Assembly: GCA_963796675.1 (NCBI GenBank)
Contig: CAWCMS010000003.1
Coordinates: 62,001 to 126,000 of the forward strand
Origin: CAWCDJ01 sp963796675
GTDB lineage: Bacteria > Acidobacteriota > Terriglobia > Bryobacterales > Bryobacteraceae
Direction: 5' to 3'
Length of the DNA stretch: 64,000 bases
Part shown: positions 24,820 to 34,087 of the stretch, piece by piece
How positions within the stretch are numbered: position 1 is the first letter of the stretch
Layout of the letters: every line of letters begins with the position of its first letter
Notes under the pieces: generated by a model
The model's database searches: none
What the model saw: only the letters and a program-made list of their open reading frames with translations
What the model was told of the DNA's origin: nothing
Translations under genes and position numbers: made by a program

Positions 24820-27800
24820 ATGTCCATAACAGGCTCACGCCCATCAAGCAAAAGAAGGAATGCGACCCTGCTCGGCATCGCCGCACTCGTCCTCATGGCG
24901 GTCGTTGGGCTGTCCTACCGGGAGTGGCGCCGATACAGCCGGGCCAATGCCGACGCCGACCAAAGCCGCGCCATCGTTGATGCCGCCGACCGCCTGCTCA
25001 TGAGTCTCATTGATGCCGAGACCGGCGAACGTGGGTTCCTTCTCACGGGTGAGAACCGTTTCCTCGAGCCCTACAACCGCGGCCTCCAGGAAATCCCCGC
25101 CGAGCTTTCCACGGTCTCGCGCCTCCTCGCGTCGCGGTCCGGCCAGGCAGCCACTGCGGCGCGGCTGAATGCTCTCACGGCGGACAAACTCTCCGAATTT
25201 CGCGAGACGATCGCGCTGCGACGCGCGCGCGGCATCGCCCCTCCTCTCGACATTGTCCTCAGCGTCCGCGGCAAACAGACCATGGATGAAATCCGCGCGA
25301 TCTGCGGCCAAGTCCGGCAGGCGGCGACCTCGAGCCAGTATCAGGCGTTTACCGAAGGCGAGGCAGCCTCGGGCACAGCGCTGTTGGCGGCCATCGCGGG
25401 CTCGGTGGTGCTTATGTTTCTGTTCGCTTTCGGACTGGAGCCCTTTGCCAGTTCCGAGCCCCAGGCGTGGCGAAGATCATGGCCGATAAGGTATGGGGCC
25501 GCAGTCCTGGCGGTCGTTGCGATTGCGCTGCTCCGTGGGGCGCTCACGCCGCTGATCGGGCGAACGAACCTCCCGTTCACGATGTTTTTCTATGCGGTGG
25601 CCTTTGCGGCGTGGTTCGGTGGCTTTCGGCCCGCCGTGCTCTCCATTATCTTGTCGCTTTTGATCGGCTCCTGGTTTTTCGCCGCGCCCACGCGATCGCT
25701 TCTCGTCAGCGGACGGGATGATCAGGTCGCCATGTTTATGATCGTGGTGGTCGGCTTTGGGGCGGCCCTGCTAACGCGCTCGCAACGCGGCGCGGTTGAG
25801 CGGGCCATGCGCGCCGAGACCTCGGAGCGGCACGAGCGCCAACGCTTTGAAACCACACTCTCCAGTATCGGCGACGCCGTCATCGCCACTGATGCCCACG
25901 GACGCGTGACCTTCGCCAATGGAGTGGCCCTATCCCTCACGCAGTGGACCCAATCTGAAATTGTGGGCAAGCCACTGGACGAAGCATGTCGGATCGTCAA
26001 TGAATTGACTCGCTCGCCGGTGGAGAGCCCGGTAGCCGCGGTGCTCCGCGAAGGCCCCACCGTTGGGCTCGCGGATCACGCCGTTCTGATCGCGCGCGAT
26101 GGGACCGAGGCGCCCATCGACGACACCGCCGCGCCGATCCGCGCGGCGGATGGTTCCGTCCAAGGCGCGGTGCTAGTGTTCAGAGATACAACCGAGCGGC
26201 GGCGCGCTGAGACCGCCAGCCGCCTTCTTGCGTCCATCGTAGACTCATCCGAGGATGCGATTATCAGCAAAGACCTGAATGGCATCGTGACAACCTGGAA
26301 TCGGGCGGCGGAACGAATCTTTGGCTATGCGGCCAACGAGATGATCGGCCAGCCCGTTTCCATCCTGTCCCCTCCGGACCGGCGGCACGAGATGTCGCAA
26401 GTCCTCGAACGGATCAAGCGCGGGGAACGGATCGACCACTATCAGACGGTTCGGCGCCGGAAAGACGGATCTGTGATCCACGTATCCCTGGCGGTTTCCC
26501 CGGTGCATGACGCGAGCGGAAGGATCACCGGCGCATCCAAGATCTCACGGGACATCACGGCCGAGGTCCGGGCGCAGGAGGAAATCGTCGAGCAGCGGGA
26601 GCGGCTGGGGGTCACGCTGCGCAGCATCGGAGACGCGGTAATGGCCACTGACGCACAGGGCCGCGTCACCTATTTGAATCCGATAGCCGAGCGATTGACT
26701 GGCTGGGCTTCCGAAGATGCCGCCGGGCGGCCGCTGGAAGATGTATTCCGAATCATAAATGAAGAGTCGCGGCAGCCCGCGGAGAACCCCGTGGCGAGAG
26801 TGCTCCGCGAGGGAAAGATCGTCGCCCTGGCCAACCACACGCTGCTGATTTCACGCGATGGCAAGGAACTCGCCATTGACGATAGCGCCGCGCCCATCCG
26901 CGATGCGCGGGGAGAGATGATGGGCGTCGTGCTCGTTTTCCGCGATGTCGGCGAGAAGAGGGCCGCTGACAGGTTGGCGGCGGAACAAGCCGTCGAACTG
27001 CGGCAGAGCGAGGAACGCCTCGCCACGGTTATGAAGCATCTCCCGGTCGGCGTTGGCGTGATCGATACGAAGGGGCACGTTGTGATCGCCAACCCCGCAT
27101 GGAAGCGCTTTTTGCGCGGTGACATTCCTTCGGTTGACTTGCAGGAAGCCGGGAGATGGCGTGCCGTTTCGCCCGAAGGACGGTCTGTTGCGCCCGAGGA
27201 CTACCCTTGCCAGCGTGCTCTTCGCGGTGAAGAGGTGTTGCCTGGCATTGATTTACTGCTCAAAGAAGACGCCGCCGTTGAACGCTGGACGCGCATGAGC
27301 GCCGTGCCTTTACGCGATCAGACAGGGCAGATCACCGGCGCACTGGCTATGCTACAGGACATTGATGACGAACGCCGGGCTGAGGAGCAGAGAGCAGAAC
27401 TGCTCGCCAGGGAGCGCGCGCTCGAGGCCGAAAAGGTATTGCGCGAGACCGAAGCCGAACTGGCCCGTGTCATGCGGGCGTTGTCCTTGGGCGAATTGGC
27501 TAGCTCGATTGCACACGAAGTCAACCAGCCGCTTGCCGGAGTTGTAACGAATGCAGAGGCGGGCCTCCGGTGGCTGGGCACCGACCCGCCAAGTATCAAC
27601 GAGGCGAAGGAATCGCTTGCCATGATTGCAGAGGACGGCGAGCGGGCAGGCGAGGTGATCCGGCGCCTTCGCGAATTCCTCAAGAAGAGGACTCCCGAAA
27701 CCGCGCCGCTCGACATCAACGAGGTGGTTCAGGAGGCGGTTGCGCTCACGCGCGCCGAATTAGAGCGACGCCAGATCGCGATTCGGATGGAGCTTTCAGC

Positions 27801-28191
27801 CGATCTTCCGCCCGTCCGGGGTGACCGAATTCAGTTGCAGCAGGTAATTGTGAACCTGATCATGAACGGGGCCGAAGCCATGGCGGCCGCGGGATCATCC
27901 AAAGACCTTGTGGCAACGTCGCGGAGATCGCCTGATGACCGTATTCTGGTGGCGGTACGAGATTCCGGTGTTGGCATCAGCGCCCACGATATGCCTCGCA
28001 TGTTCGATGCTTTCTTTACTACTAAACCCGCGGGAATGGGGATGGGACTGTCGATCAGCCGATCAATCCTCGAGGCACATCGCGGGCGGATTTGGGTGGA
28101 AGCGAATGAAGGGCCCGGCCTGACCGTGCAATTCAGCTTACCCGTTCAGGAGGCGGGGGAAAGATCGCTCGGTGTGGGTGAGCCGTCATGA
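24820..28191 (+). CDS. Multi-PAS membrane sensor histidine kinase
   Basis: A 1123-residue kinase. An N-terminal helix (LLGIAALVLMAVVGLSY) precedes a CHASE3-like domain (DAADRLLMSLIDAETGERGFLLTGE). A four-helix DUF4118/KdpD-like membrane block spans about residues 190-320. At least four PAS modules follow (starts ~345, 465, 590, 720; SSIGDAVIATDAHGRVTFAN is typical). HisKA carries His899 in SIAHEVNQPLAG. HATPase has the N box (VNLIMNGAEAM) and a G box (VRDSGVGI). It overlaps the response regulator by ATGA and is intact. The signal it senses is unknown, and it is unusually large for element cargo. Confidence 0.92.
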   Translation: MSITGSRPSSKRRNATLLGIAALVLMAVVGLSYREWRRYSRANADADQSRAIVDAADRLLMSLIDAETGERGFLLTGENRFLEPYNRGLQEIPAELSTVSRLLASRSGQAATAARLNALTADKLSEFRETIALRRARGIAPPLDIVLSVRGKQTMDEIRAICGQVRQAATSSQYQAFTEGEAASGTALLAAIAGSVVLMFLFAFGLEPFASSEPQAWRRSWPIRYGAAVLAVVAIALLRGALTPLIGRTNLPFTMFFYAVAFAAWFGGFRPAVLSIILSLLIGSWFFAAPTRSLLVSGRDDQVAMFMIVVVGFGAALLTRSQRGAVERAMRAETSERHERQRFETTLSSIGDAVIATDAHGRVTFANGVALSLTQWTQSEIVGKPLDEACRIVNELTRSPVESPVAAVLREGPTVGLADHAVLIARDGTEAPIDDTAAPIRAADGSVQGAVLVFRDTTERRRAETASRLLASIVDSSEDAIISKDLNGIVTTWNRAAERIFGYAANEMIGQPVSILSPPDRRHEMSQVLERIKRGERIDHYQTVRRRKDGSVIHVSLAVSPVHDASGRITGASKISRDITAEVRAQEEIVEQRERLGVTLRSIGDAVMATDAQGRVTYLNPIAERLTGWASEDAAGRPLEDVFRIINEESRQPAENPVARVLREGKIVALANHTLLISRDGKELAIDDSAAPIRDARGEMMGVVLVFRDVGEKRAADRLAAEQAVELRQSEERLATVMKHLPVGVGVIDTKGHVVIANPAWKRFLRGDIPSVDLQEAGRWRAVSPEGRSVAPEDYPCQRALRGEEVLPGIDLLLKEDAAVERWTRMSAVPLRDQTGQITGALAMLQDIDDERRAEEQRAELLARERALEAEKVLRETEAELARVMRALSLGELASSIAHEVNQPLAGVVTNAEAGLRWLGTDPPSINEAKESLAMIAEDGERAGEVIRRLREFLKKRTPETAPLDINEVVQEAVALTRAELERRQIAIRMELSADLPPVRGDRIQLQQVIVNLIMNGAEAMAAAGSSKDLVATSRRSPDDRILVAVRDSGVGISAHDMPRMFDAFFTTKPAGMGMGLSISRSILEAHRGRIWVEANEGPGLTVQFSLPVQEAGERSLGVGEPS

Positions 28192-28823
28192 GTGTCGAGC
28201 AGCCGGTGGTTTTCATCATTGACGACGATGGGTCGGTACGGAAAGCCCTCACAAACCTCTTACGTTCCGTCGGGTTGAAAGTGGAGGCGTTCGGCACAGC
28301 ACAGGAATTCTTAACGATGAAGCGTCCGGACGGCCCCGGCTGCCTTGTGCTGGACGTGCGTCTGCCGGGATCGAGTGGGCTTGATCTTCAGCGCCAGCTC
28401 GCCGAAGCCGGGATGCAGTTGCCGATTATCTTCATTACGGGTCATGGAGATATTGAAATGTCGGTAAAGGCTATGAAGGCGGGCGCGGTGGAGTTTCTGA
28501 CCAAGCCCTTCCGCGAGCAGGTTCTGCTCGATGCTGTCCAGCATGCCATCGAGGGAGATCGTGAGACCTACGCGCAACGCGCGGCCCTGACGGAATGGCG
28601 CGACCGGTATCAAACGCTGAGTCCCCGCGAGCGAGAGATCATGATTAGGGTCGTTCGGGGTCTTCTGAACAAGCAAATTGCCGGCGAACTGGGCACCACG
28701 GAGGCCACTGTCAAGGTACATCGCGCTAACATGATGCACAAGATGAAGGCGGATTCGCTGGCCGATCTCATCCGGATGGCCGAGAAACTCGGCCTGTCAA
28801 CCACAAAACAGGCGAGCCCGTGA
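28188..28823 (+). CDS. FixJ/NarL-type response regulator
   Basis: A 211-residue regulator: receiver domain with VFIIDDDGS, phospho-acceptor Asp in LVLDVRLPG (about residue 56), IIFITGHGD and VEFLTKPF. A LuxR-type helix-turn-helix follows (LSPREREIMIRVVRGLLNKQIAGELG, TTEATVKVHRANMMHKM). ATG overlaps the kinase stop, so the two are co-translated as a cognate pair. It should act as a transcriptional regulator of an unknown target, possibly transfer genes. Confidence 0.93.
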   Translation: MSVEQPVVFIIDDDGSVRKALTNLLRSVGLKVEAFGTAQEFLTMKRPDGPGCLVLDVRLPGSSGLDLQRQLAEAGMQLPIIFITGHGDIEMSVKAMKAGAVEFLTKPFREQVLLDAVQHAIEGDRETYAQRAALTEWRDRYQTLSPREREIMIRVVRGLLNKQIAGELGTTEATVKVHRANMMHKMKADSLADLIRMAEKLGLSTTKQASP

Positions 28824-28925
28824 GATACGTCACCCTTACGTACGCATAATCGGCCTAAACCAAAGTATAATCGCGACTCCCAAAGAGAACTGCTCAATTC
28901 CCGCCATCCAATTCATACTCTAAGG

Positions 28926-29171
28926 GTGAAGTACCGGCTGTTCATCGATCACGGCAGACGGCGTGCGACGCTGCACGCCCAAGACTGCGGGCGGTTCGAT
29001 AGCATGCCAAAGAAAACGGACAACCTGGATGAATTTTGGTCAGCCGCACATTTCGACTCCGAAGCGGCGGCTAGGTCAGCAGTTCTGGACGGACTCAAGA
29101 CGGCGGACGGCGTCAGCTATGAATTCCAAAGACACACGTGCACTGGCGCTGTATCCGCCGCCGGTAAATAG
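28926..29171 (+). CDS. Small hypothetical protein in the signalling island
   Basis: An 81-residue protein beginning MKYRLFIDHGRRRATLHAQDCG, with DEFWSAAHFDSEAAARSAV later; it looks like a small alpha/beta domain. The start codon is a GTG and a GGGTGAAG-like site overlaps it. Unrecognised. It lies between the LuxR regulator and the first lone receiver. Confidence 0.5.
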   Translation: MKYRLFIDHGRRRATLHAQDCGRFDSMPKKTDNLDEFWSAAHFDSEAAARSAVLDGLKTADGVSYEFQRHTCTGAVSAAGK

Positions 29172-29182
29172 CGAGATTCTCA

Positions 29183-29821
29183 ATGACCCCACAGCCTACG
29201 CCGGGCCGTCAGCAGTTGGAAGACCTCTGGCGCTCGAAGCTGGAGCAGGCACAGCTTCGCTACAAGGCGGCCACGGAGAAATATCGAAAACTCCTGGGGG
29301 AGGCACCGCGTGACGTGCCACCAGCTCCAGATAGTCCCCTGGCCCTTGCACGCCACGCGGAATCCGAGGCGCTTGCTGAATACACACGGGCATTGCGCGT
29401 CTTCACCGAACTCACTATCCACGGCAGGCGGCCGGAGGAACAATCTATGCCGGACCTGATCGCGGTCATCGATGACGACAAATCCGTTCGCAACTCGGTT
29501 AAGACCCTGCTGAGATCCGCCGGGTATCGGGTAGAGACATTCGAATCGGCGGAGACTTTTCTGGAATCCGGAGCCGCGGCGCAAACCGGCTGTCTGATCC
29601 TCGATGTTCGGATGCCTGGAATGGGAGGGCTGGAGTTACAGGTCCGCCTGCACGATACGAATACCAAAGTTCCGATCATTTTCATTACGGCGCACGACGA
29701 AGGTCAATTACGCCAGCAAGTGATTCAGGCAGGCGCGGTCGAAATGCTCCACAAGCCATTTGCGCCGAAGATGCTGCTCTCCACCGTCCAGACGGTATTA
29801 GGCCGTGAGGAGCGCTCATAA
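29183..29821 (+). CDS. Receiver-domain protein with N-terminal helical extension
   Basis: A 212-residue protein. The first ~88 residues form a charged helical domain (LEQAQLRYKAATEKYRKLLGE). The rest is a receiver (LIAVIDDDKSVRN, ILDVRMPGMGG phospho-acceptor, IFITAHDEGQLRQ and LHKPFAPKMLL). An alternative ATG at 29449 (MPDLIAVIDD) would give only the receiver. There is no DNA-binding domain, so it probably acts as a phosphorelay or decoy receiver with the neighbouring kinase. Confidence 0.8.
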   Translation: MTPQPTPGRQQLEDLWRSKLEQAQLRYKAATEKYRKLLGEAPRDVPPAPDSPLALARHAESEALAEYTRALRVFTELTIHGRRPEEQSMPDLIAVIDDDKSVRNSVKTLLRSAGYRVETFESAETFLESGAAAQTGCLILDVRMPGMGGLELQVRLHDTNTKVPIIFITAHDEGQLRQQVIQAGAVEMLHKPFAPKMLLSTVQTVLGREERS

Positions 29822-29855
29822 GTCAGGGAGAGCGTTCTTATGTAACACCAATCCA

Positions 29856-30059
29856 ATGACGGAAGAGCAGCGCCGTTATCTGGACCAGGATCTGAAAGCG
29901 ACGATGGAGAATCTAGAGAACATCGCCAACGTGCTCCGTGCCAGCTACGGCGACACGGATATGACGATGATTCGGGCGGGCGAAGCCACGGGTGCGGTTC
30001 AGCGACTCGTCTGGGCAGTCGAACGGCGGGAAGCGAAGCGGACTCACGCGGGTAGGTAG
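29856..30059 (+). CDS. Small helical hypothetical protein
   Basis: A 67-residue protein from ATG 29856 (MTEEQRRYLDQDLKATM), ending near 30059 just before the next receiver. It appears entirely helical. No family recognised; position between two receivers suggests a linker or regulator of the same relay. Confidence 0.5.
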   Translation: MTEEQRRYLDQDLKATMENLENIANVLRASYGDTDMTMIRAGEATGAVQRLVWAVERREAKRTHAGR

Positions 30060-30063
30060 AATA

Positions 30064-30483
30064 ATGGGCGCTTTTGCGGCGGTGACGGACGGAGCACGGC
30101 AGAGGGTACTTCTGGTAGACGACGAGTTGCCAGTCCGTACCTTCATCGCCAAAGCCCTGCAGCGGGAGGGTTTCGAGATATTGGAGGCGGGTGATGGCCA
30201 GGATGCTCTCGGAGTGCTTCAGCAGATGGGGGGAGACGTGGACGTGCTGGTAACCGATATCAAAATGCCGCGCATGACCGGCATTGAACTGGTAGAGAAG
30301 GTCAAGACGGAATTCCCCGGTGTTCCCGTAGTCTACATTTCCGGTGAGCACCTCAAGGAACAACTCCACAACCCATCCAAACGAGTCGTATTCCTTCAGA
30401 AGCCATTTCGTCCTCAAGCGATGCTGGATGCCATTAGAGCCGTTACAGCTGATTGCGGTGCAGTGCGTGGATTTAGCGCGTAA
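30064..30483 (+). CDS. Single-domain receiver protein
   Basis: 139 residues from ATG 30064: VLLVDDELPVRTFIAKALQ, DVDVLVTDIKMPRMTGIEL (phospho-acceptor), VPVVYISGEHLKEQL and FLQKPFRPQAML. It ends shortly after the receiver domain, so no output domain is present. This is the third receiver in the island and the last gene before two hairpins. Confidence 0.85.
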   Translation: MGAFAAVTDGARQRVLLVDDELPVRTFIAKALQREGFEILEAGDGQDALGVLQQMGGDVDVLVTDIKMPRMTGIELVEKVKTEFPGVPVVYISGEHLKEQLHNPSKRVVFLQKPFRPQAMLDAIRAVTADCGAVRGFSA

Positions 30484-30540
30484 CGGTGAAAATCAAGCCC
30501 GGTCACCCGCGACTCATTCTCTGGCTTCGTAGTCGCCATG

Positions 30541-30555
30541 CCGGACCTTGTCCGG
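30541..30555 (+). terminator. CCGGAC-CTT-GTCCGG hairpin
   Basis: Perfect 6-bp inverted repeat with a 3-base loop, 58 bases after the last signalling gene. No T-run follows, so termination is inferred from position only. Confidence 0.4.
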
Positions 30556-30694
30556 CCTGAGTCCGGGCTAATACTCCCGGCGTTCGATCCTTTCCTCAGT
30601 CGCCATATGCTTACCCCAACAGATAGCCAGAAAGCGGACGGTCCGGCGTAAGGGGGTTCGCCAGACCGCCTTTGCACAACTGTGGAAAAGCGTT

Positions 30695-30720
30695 CCAGGG
30701 CGGCTATTCAGTCGCCCTGG
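30695..30720. terminator. 8-bp stem hairpin between convergent genes
   Basis: CCAGGGCG at 30695-30702 pairs with CGCCCTGG at 30713-30720 (loop of 10). It sits 9 bases past the end of the polymerase-like gene and between convergent transcripts, a natural position for a bidirectional terminator. Confidence 0.55.
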
Positions 30721-30728
30721 AGTAGTCA

Positions 30729-33419
30729 TCAGTTGTTGCCTTTCAATATTGGAATGCCGGGACGCTGTTGCGTGTTCGGAAGTTCCAGCCTTCCGTTACG
30801 AATCTGCGCTTGGCCCGGCTGAACAGCAAACGGCCGAACATGGTACGTCCGTCCATTGTCTGTGATCATCCGCCCGTCTCCCATAACCTGCAGGAGTAGG
30901 GTTTGGCGGCGCACCAGCGATCCGGCGCCATCGGACACTTCATCGACCAGGTACACACTGCCGGCCTCGTCGATGTTCACTTCACCGTCGACCAGACTGG
31001 GAAGGGCGACGGTAATGGGTCTGCCGCCGGTACGCTCCACAATCATGTCAACGAGGTATTGCGGGAACGCATAGAATGCAATGCTTCCCGTATTCAAACG
31101 GCGATTCTCGCGCTGATCCCAACGGCGGCTCTTGCAGGCAATGTCCCACAATGCCGTTAGCCAATCCAGCGCGTGATCCTCCTTTCTCTCCGCCCACTTG
31201 CGGACGATGTTGATCAGGTTGCGCAGGTCTTGCCGGGAGCGCTCCTCATAAAAGTGAAGCGCGGCTTGAGCCTGATTGCGTTTGCGAACCAACGCCCTTC
31301 GCTCGTTGGCTGCCTCCTTCGAAGCGCTTGCCTTCGAGATCGGGAAGGCGTCCAGCTTCGATTGAGCTTCCCGTACGGCATCTTCGTAAGCGTGGCGTTT
31401 CTCCGCGAGCAAGCCGATGTTCACGGCGTACACCGTCGAAATCACGCCCGCCTCCTTCAGCATGTCGCGGTCGTAGGTACCTCCGCAGATCGCGCCACGG
31501 AAGTCCTCCAGCGGTCGCACGTCGGCAAAGAACTCGTACAGTTCCTTCCGAACATGGTTGTACAGTGCGCCGATCCTGTCCGTTGGGGCAGTGGGAATCT
31601 GCAACGGGAGATCGGAAACCCGCCTGATGCGCTTGAGCTTGAGCCATGGAGCGGTGCCAACTTCCTGGCGGATCTTGCCAATCTCCTCCTGATTCGGCTC
31701 GACTCCCCATTTGAGTTGGTCGAGCGCCTTCTGCAGTTCGATCGCGCAACGATTCGCGAGATCGGGCCGGCCTGCTGCCAGGCACGACGTCTTGAGGTCG
31801 GTGATCGCGCCGATCGCATTACCCTTCGCAGAGTACGCGACCTGCGGCAGGTTCCACCACGGGGACTCTTTCTTGCTTTGTTTGTTCTTCGTGTTTTCCC
31901 CGGCTGGCGTGTGCCTGAACCGATCCTCTACGAACAACGGGAACCGCGTTCCTTCGACAACGCAAATCCAGTCGAAGTCGTAGTCACCGCCGTTCTTCTT
32001 GGCTGTGTCCGAATGCAGCGTCAACGTCCCCTCCAGGCGCAGTTGCCGGTCGACGATCTCGGTGACAGCAGCCGCCGAGTCCATCGAGCACTTCTGCCTT
32101 TCGAGGTGCCGCATCAGAAAGTCCAGCGTGGTGGAAGCGTTCAGCGCTTTCACCGGCAGCAGATCTCCCTTGGTCCGGATCGGATAACGAACCACCAGCA
32201 TTCGCTCAGAGGCGAGGCTGGTGATCGCGTGCCATTCCGGGATCCAGTCGGAGCCGCTGTAGATTCTGCCGTCGTGCAGTACCAGGTATCCGTCATCGGC
32301 CAGAGCAAACGCCGGCAGCGTGAAGCCGCCCGCGGTGCACAGCTTGAACGCCCACCTGGCCAGGGTGCGCTGAAGGTGAGAATTGACGAACGGATGCTTG
32401 ACCCAGTATCCGGTGCTGTCCGCTTTGAGGACAGCCTCCACAACGGTATGTTCGGATGACGTGTGCTCCGGATCGGTCACCGCTTCATCGGAGCGCAACA
32501 GTTCCACTTCCTCGGAGATTCCCAGGATGCGAAACAGTTCCGTGAAATCGTTGCTGGCGATCGCGGTCTTCACTTTCTCGACCGCGGCCATGGCAATCGG
32601 CTTGATTTCGGTCTCGATGGAGTTCAGGGGAGCGTGTTCTACGAGGGTATAGCTGGACGAGAACTGAAGGTCCCGTGAGATCTCACGAATCCCGATCACC
32701 ACCCGGCCGGTGGAATACTGCCCGCTGATGCGGCCGGCAGCGTTGGGACACTGACGAACGCACTCGGGCTTCTTGAACTCAGGCTTGCAACTCGACCGTG
32801 GAATGATGAAATCGACCGACAGAGCATCGGCGACGTCGTCCTCCATGATCTTGAAGCTGCCCTTGGCCTGCGTGTTCTCGAAGGACATCCGGAACTGGTA
32901 GAAGTGACGGTCGGCCAGGTGAAGACGCTCGAAGTAGGAGCGCCGGATCCAGCCGCGGCAGTCATTCGTACCGAGTTCGTGGTCTCTTACAACGACGACG
33001 CGCGCATCCGGGATCTCGATACACACCTTGCACGGTGACACGAGAATTCCGAAATACGTCATCGCAGCTTCTGGCCAGAATCGGAAGCGCTGCGCGATCG
33101 TTTTGGCGTGCGCGGCGTCAACAGCGTAGTACTTGCCATTCTTCGCGGATGCCGAAGCGCCCACGAGAATGTACTCCACGCCGTCGTAAGCGATCCGCTT
33201 GCTCAGCGAATGCTCGACCATTGCTTGCTGGTACTGGTCAAGCTGCTGCTGCGGGATGTCAATCGTGGCGACACGAATATCCGGATAGTCCGCCTGCAGC
33301 AGCGTGTTCTCCAGTTGGCTGTCACGATCGATTTTCATCTGCTTCTTCGATACTGCGCCGTCTTCGTTGATCTCCAACGCGATTACGCGAAGGATACTGG
33401 TTCTGTTCACAATGGACAT
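30729..33419 (-). CDS. Two-barrel RNA-polymerase-like protein (RdRP/QDE-1/YonO superfamily candidate)
   Basis: An intact 896-residue protein. Residues 174-215 read YQFRMSFEN, TQAKGSFKI, then VDFIIPRSSCKPEF. This is the G-x-KG and I-x-RxS-x-KF signature of the first double-psi beta barrel of RNA-dependent RNA polymerases. Residues ~405-426 read MLVVRYPIRTKGDLLPVKAL, like their TRNP-x-HPGDI block. Residues 477-483 are GGDYDFD, giving the triple-Asp DxDxD catalytic loop (D479, D481, D483). A helical GAITDLK... ALDQLKWG follows, like the conserved region after the catalytic loop. This class includes eukaryotic RdRPs and the phage single-subunit polymerase YonO. Substrate is unknown; ATG 33419 has AAAGGAGATACGCAA. 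Confidence 0.72.
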   Translation of the reverse strand: MSIVNRTSILRVIALEINEDGAVSKKQMKIDRDSQLENTLLQADYPDIRVATIDIPQQQLDQYQQAMVEHSLSKRIAYDGVEYILVGASASAKNGKYYAVDAAHAKTIAQRFRFWPEAAMTYFGILVSPCKVCIEIPDARVVVVRDHELGTNDCRGWIRRSYFERLHLADRHFYQFRMSFENTQAKGSFKIMEDDVADALSVDFIIPRSSCKPEFKKPECVRQCPNAAGRISGQYSTGRVVIGIREISRDLQFSSSYTLVEHAPLNSIETEIKPIAMAAVEKVKTAIASNDFTELFRILGISEEVELLRSDEAVTDPEHTSSEHTVVEAVLKADSTGYWVKHPFVNSHLQRTLARWAFKLCTAGGFTLPAFALADDGYLVLHDGRIYSGSDWIPEWHAITSLASERMLVVRYPIRTKGDLLPVKALNASTTLDFLMRHLERQKCSMDSAAAVTEIVDRQLRLEGTLTLHSDTAKKNGGDYDFDWICVVEGTRFPLFVEDRFRHTPAGENTKNKQSKKESPWWNLPQVAYSAKGNAIGAITDLKTSCLAAGRPDLANRCAIELQKALDQLKWGVEPNQEEIGKIRQEVGTAPWLKLKRIRRVSDLPLQIPTAPTDRIGALYNHVRKELYEFFADVRPLEDFRGAICGGTYDRDMLKEAGVISTVYAVNIGLLAEKRHAYEDAVREAQSKLDAFPISKASASKEAANERRALVRKRNQAQAALHFYEERSRQDLRNLINIVRKWAERKEDHALDWLTALWDIACKSRRWDQRENRRLNTGSIAFYAFPQYLVDMIVERTGGRPITVALPSLVDGEVNIDEAGSVYLVDEVSDGAGSLVRRQTLLLQVMGDGRMITDNGRTYHVRPFAVQPGQAQIRNGRLELPNTQQRPGIPILKGNN

Positions 33420-33593
33420 TTGCGTATCTCCTTTGTTCTGTCTGTTGGGCTACAGCCAGAACGGGAGACCTCGCGGTCCCTCTCTGCCTGTAGCGGGTGG
33501 AACGTTTTTCTAGGACTTCCCCTGCCCAGGCTCAAGAGAGCCGGGTCCGGATTGTGAAATAACCTGGCAGTCGATCTTTCGAATCGGTGCCGT

Positions 33594-33884
33594 TTACACT
33601 GCCGCCGTTTTGCTCCAGTAGTCGCGGCAGAATTTGCGCAATGCACCTACGAAGGTACAGAGCCTCTTGTAGTGGAACGTCCCCAATTCCCAGCCGGTCT
33701 TGAGGAACGCCCAAGCCAATGTTGCAGCCACTACCACCACGCCAAACTTGAGAGTGGCGTAGTCGCTGAACAGGCCGTCACCAAAGACGTTTTCCAGGAC
33801 GATTCGTGCCAGAGCAACTAGCAGGATCGTCAAGGTCAGCGTCTGGTGCTTCTTCCAGTTCATCTTCACTCGGTGAAGGAACAT
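33594..33884 (-). CDS. Small two-helix membrane protein
   Basis: About 96 residues from ATG 33884 (AAAGGAGAAGAA upstream). Hydrophobic stretches are LTLTILLVALARIVL and FGVVVVAATLAWAFLKTGW. It ends in a basic cytoplasmic tail. No family recognised; it sits just upstream of the polymerase-like gene in the same orientation. Confidence 0.6.
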   Translation of the reverse strand: MFLHRVKMNWKKHQTLTLTILLVALARIVLENVFGDGLFSDYATLKFGVVVVAATLAWAFLKTGWELGTFHYKRLCTFVGALRKFCRDYWSKTAAV

Positions 33885-34087
33885 TTCTTCTCCTTTGCTG
33901 TTCTGTGGATGAGCACAGGACAGCAAGGAGGCGCTGGTGTCAGCGAACTCCTGAGTCCCGTGCGAAGGTGGTTACCTTGGCCGGAACTCGATTGAGTCGC
34001 CGAACCAGCACTTTCCCGGTAATGCTCCGGGTCGCCTCAACAGATTCACTCTGTGCAATGAAGCCAGATGATCATCGTATGAAAATC

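Noticed and set aside
28866..28871. TATAAT upstream of the 28926 gene
   Set aside because: No -35 element at 16-18 bp was found; the gene is likely co-transcribed with the regulator.
31173..32459. A 428-residue plus-strand ORF
   Set aside because: It lies opposite the intact polymerase-like gene and has low-complexity Arg-rich text with no ribosome site.
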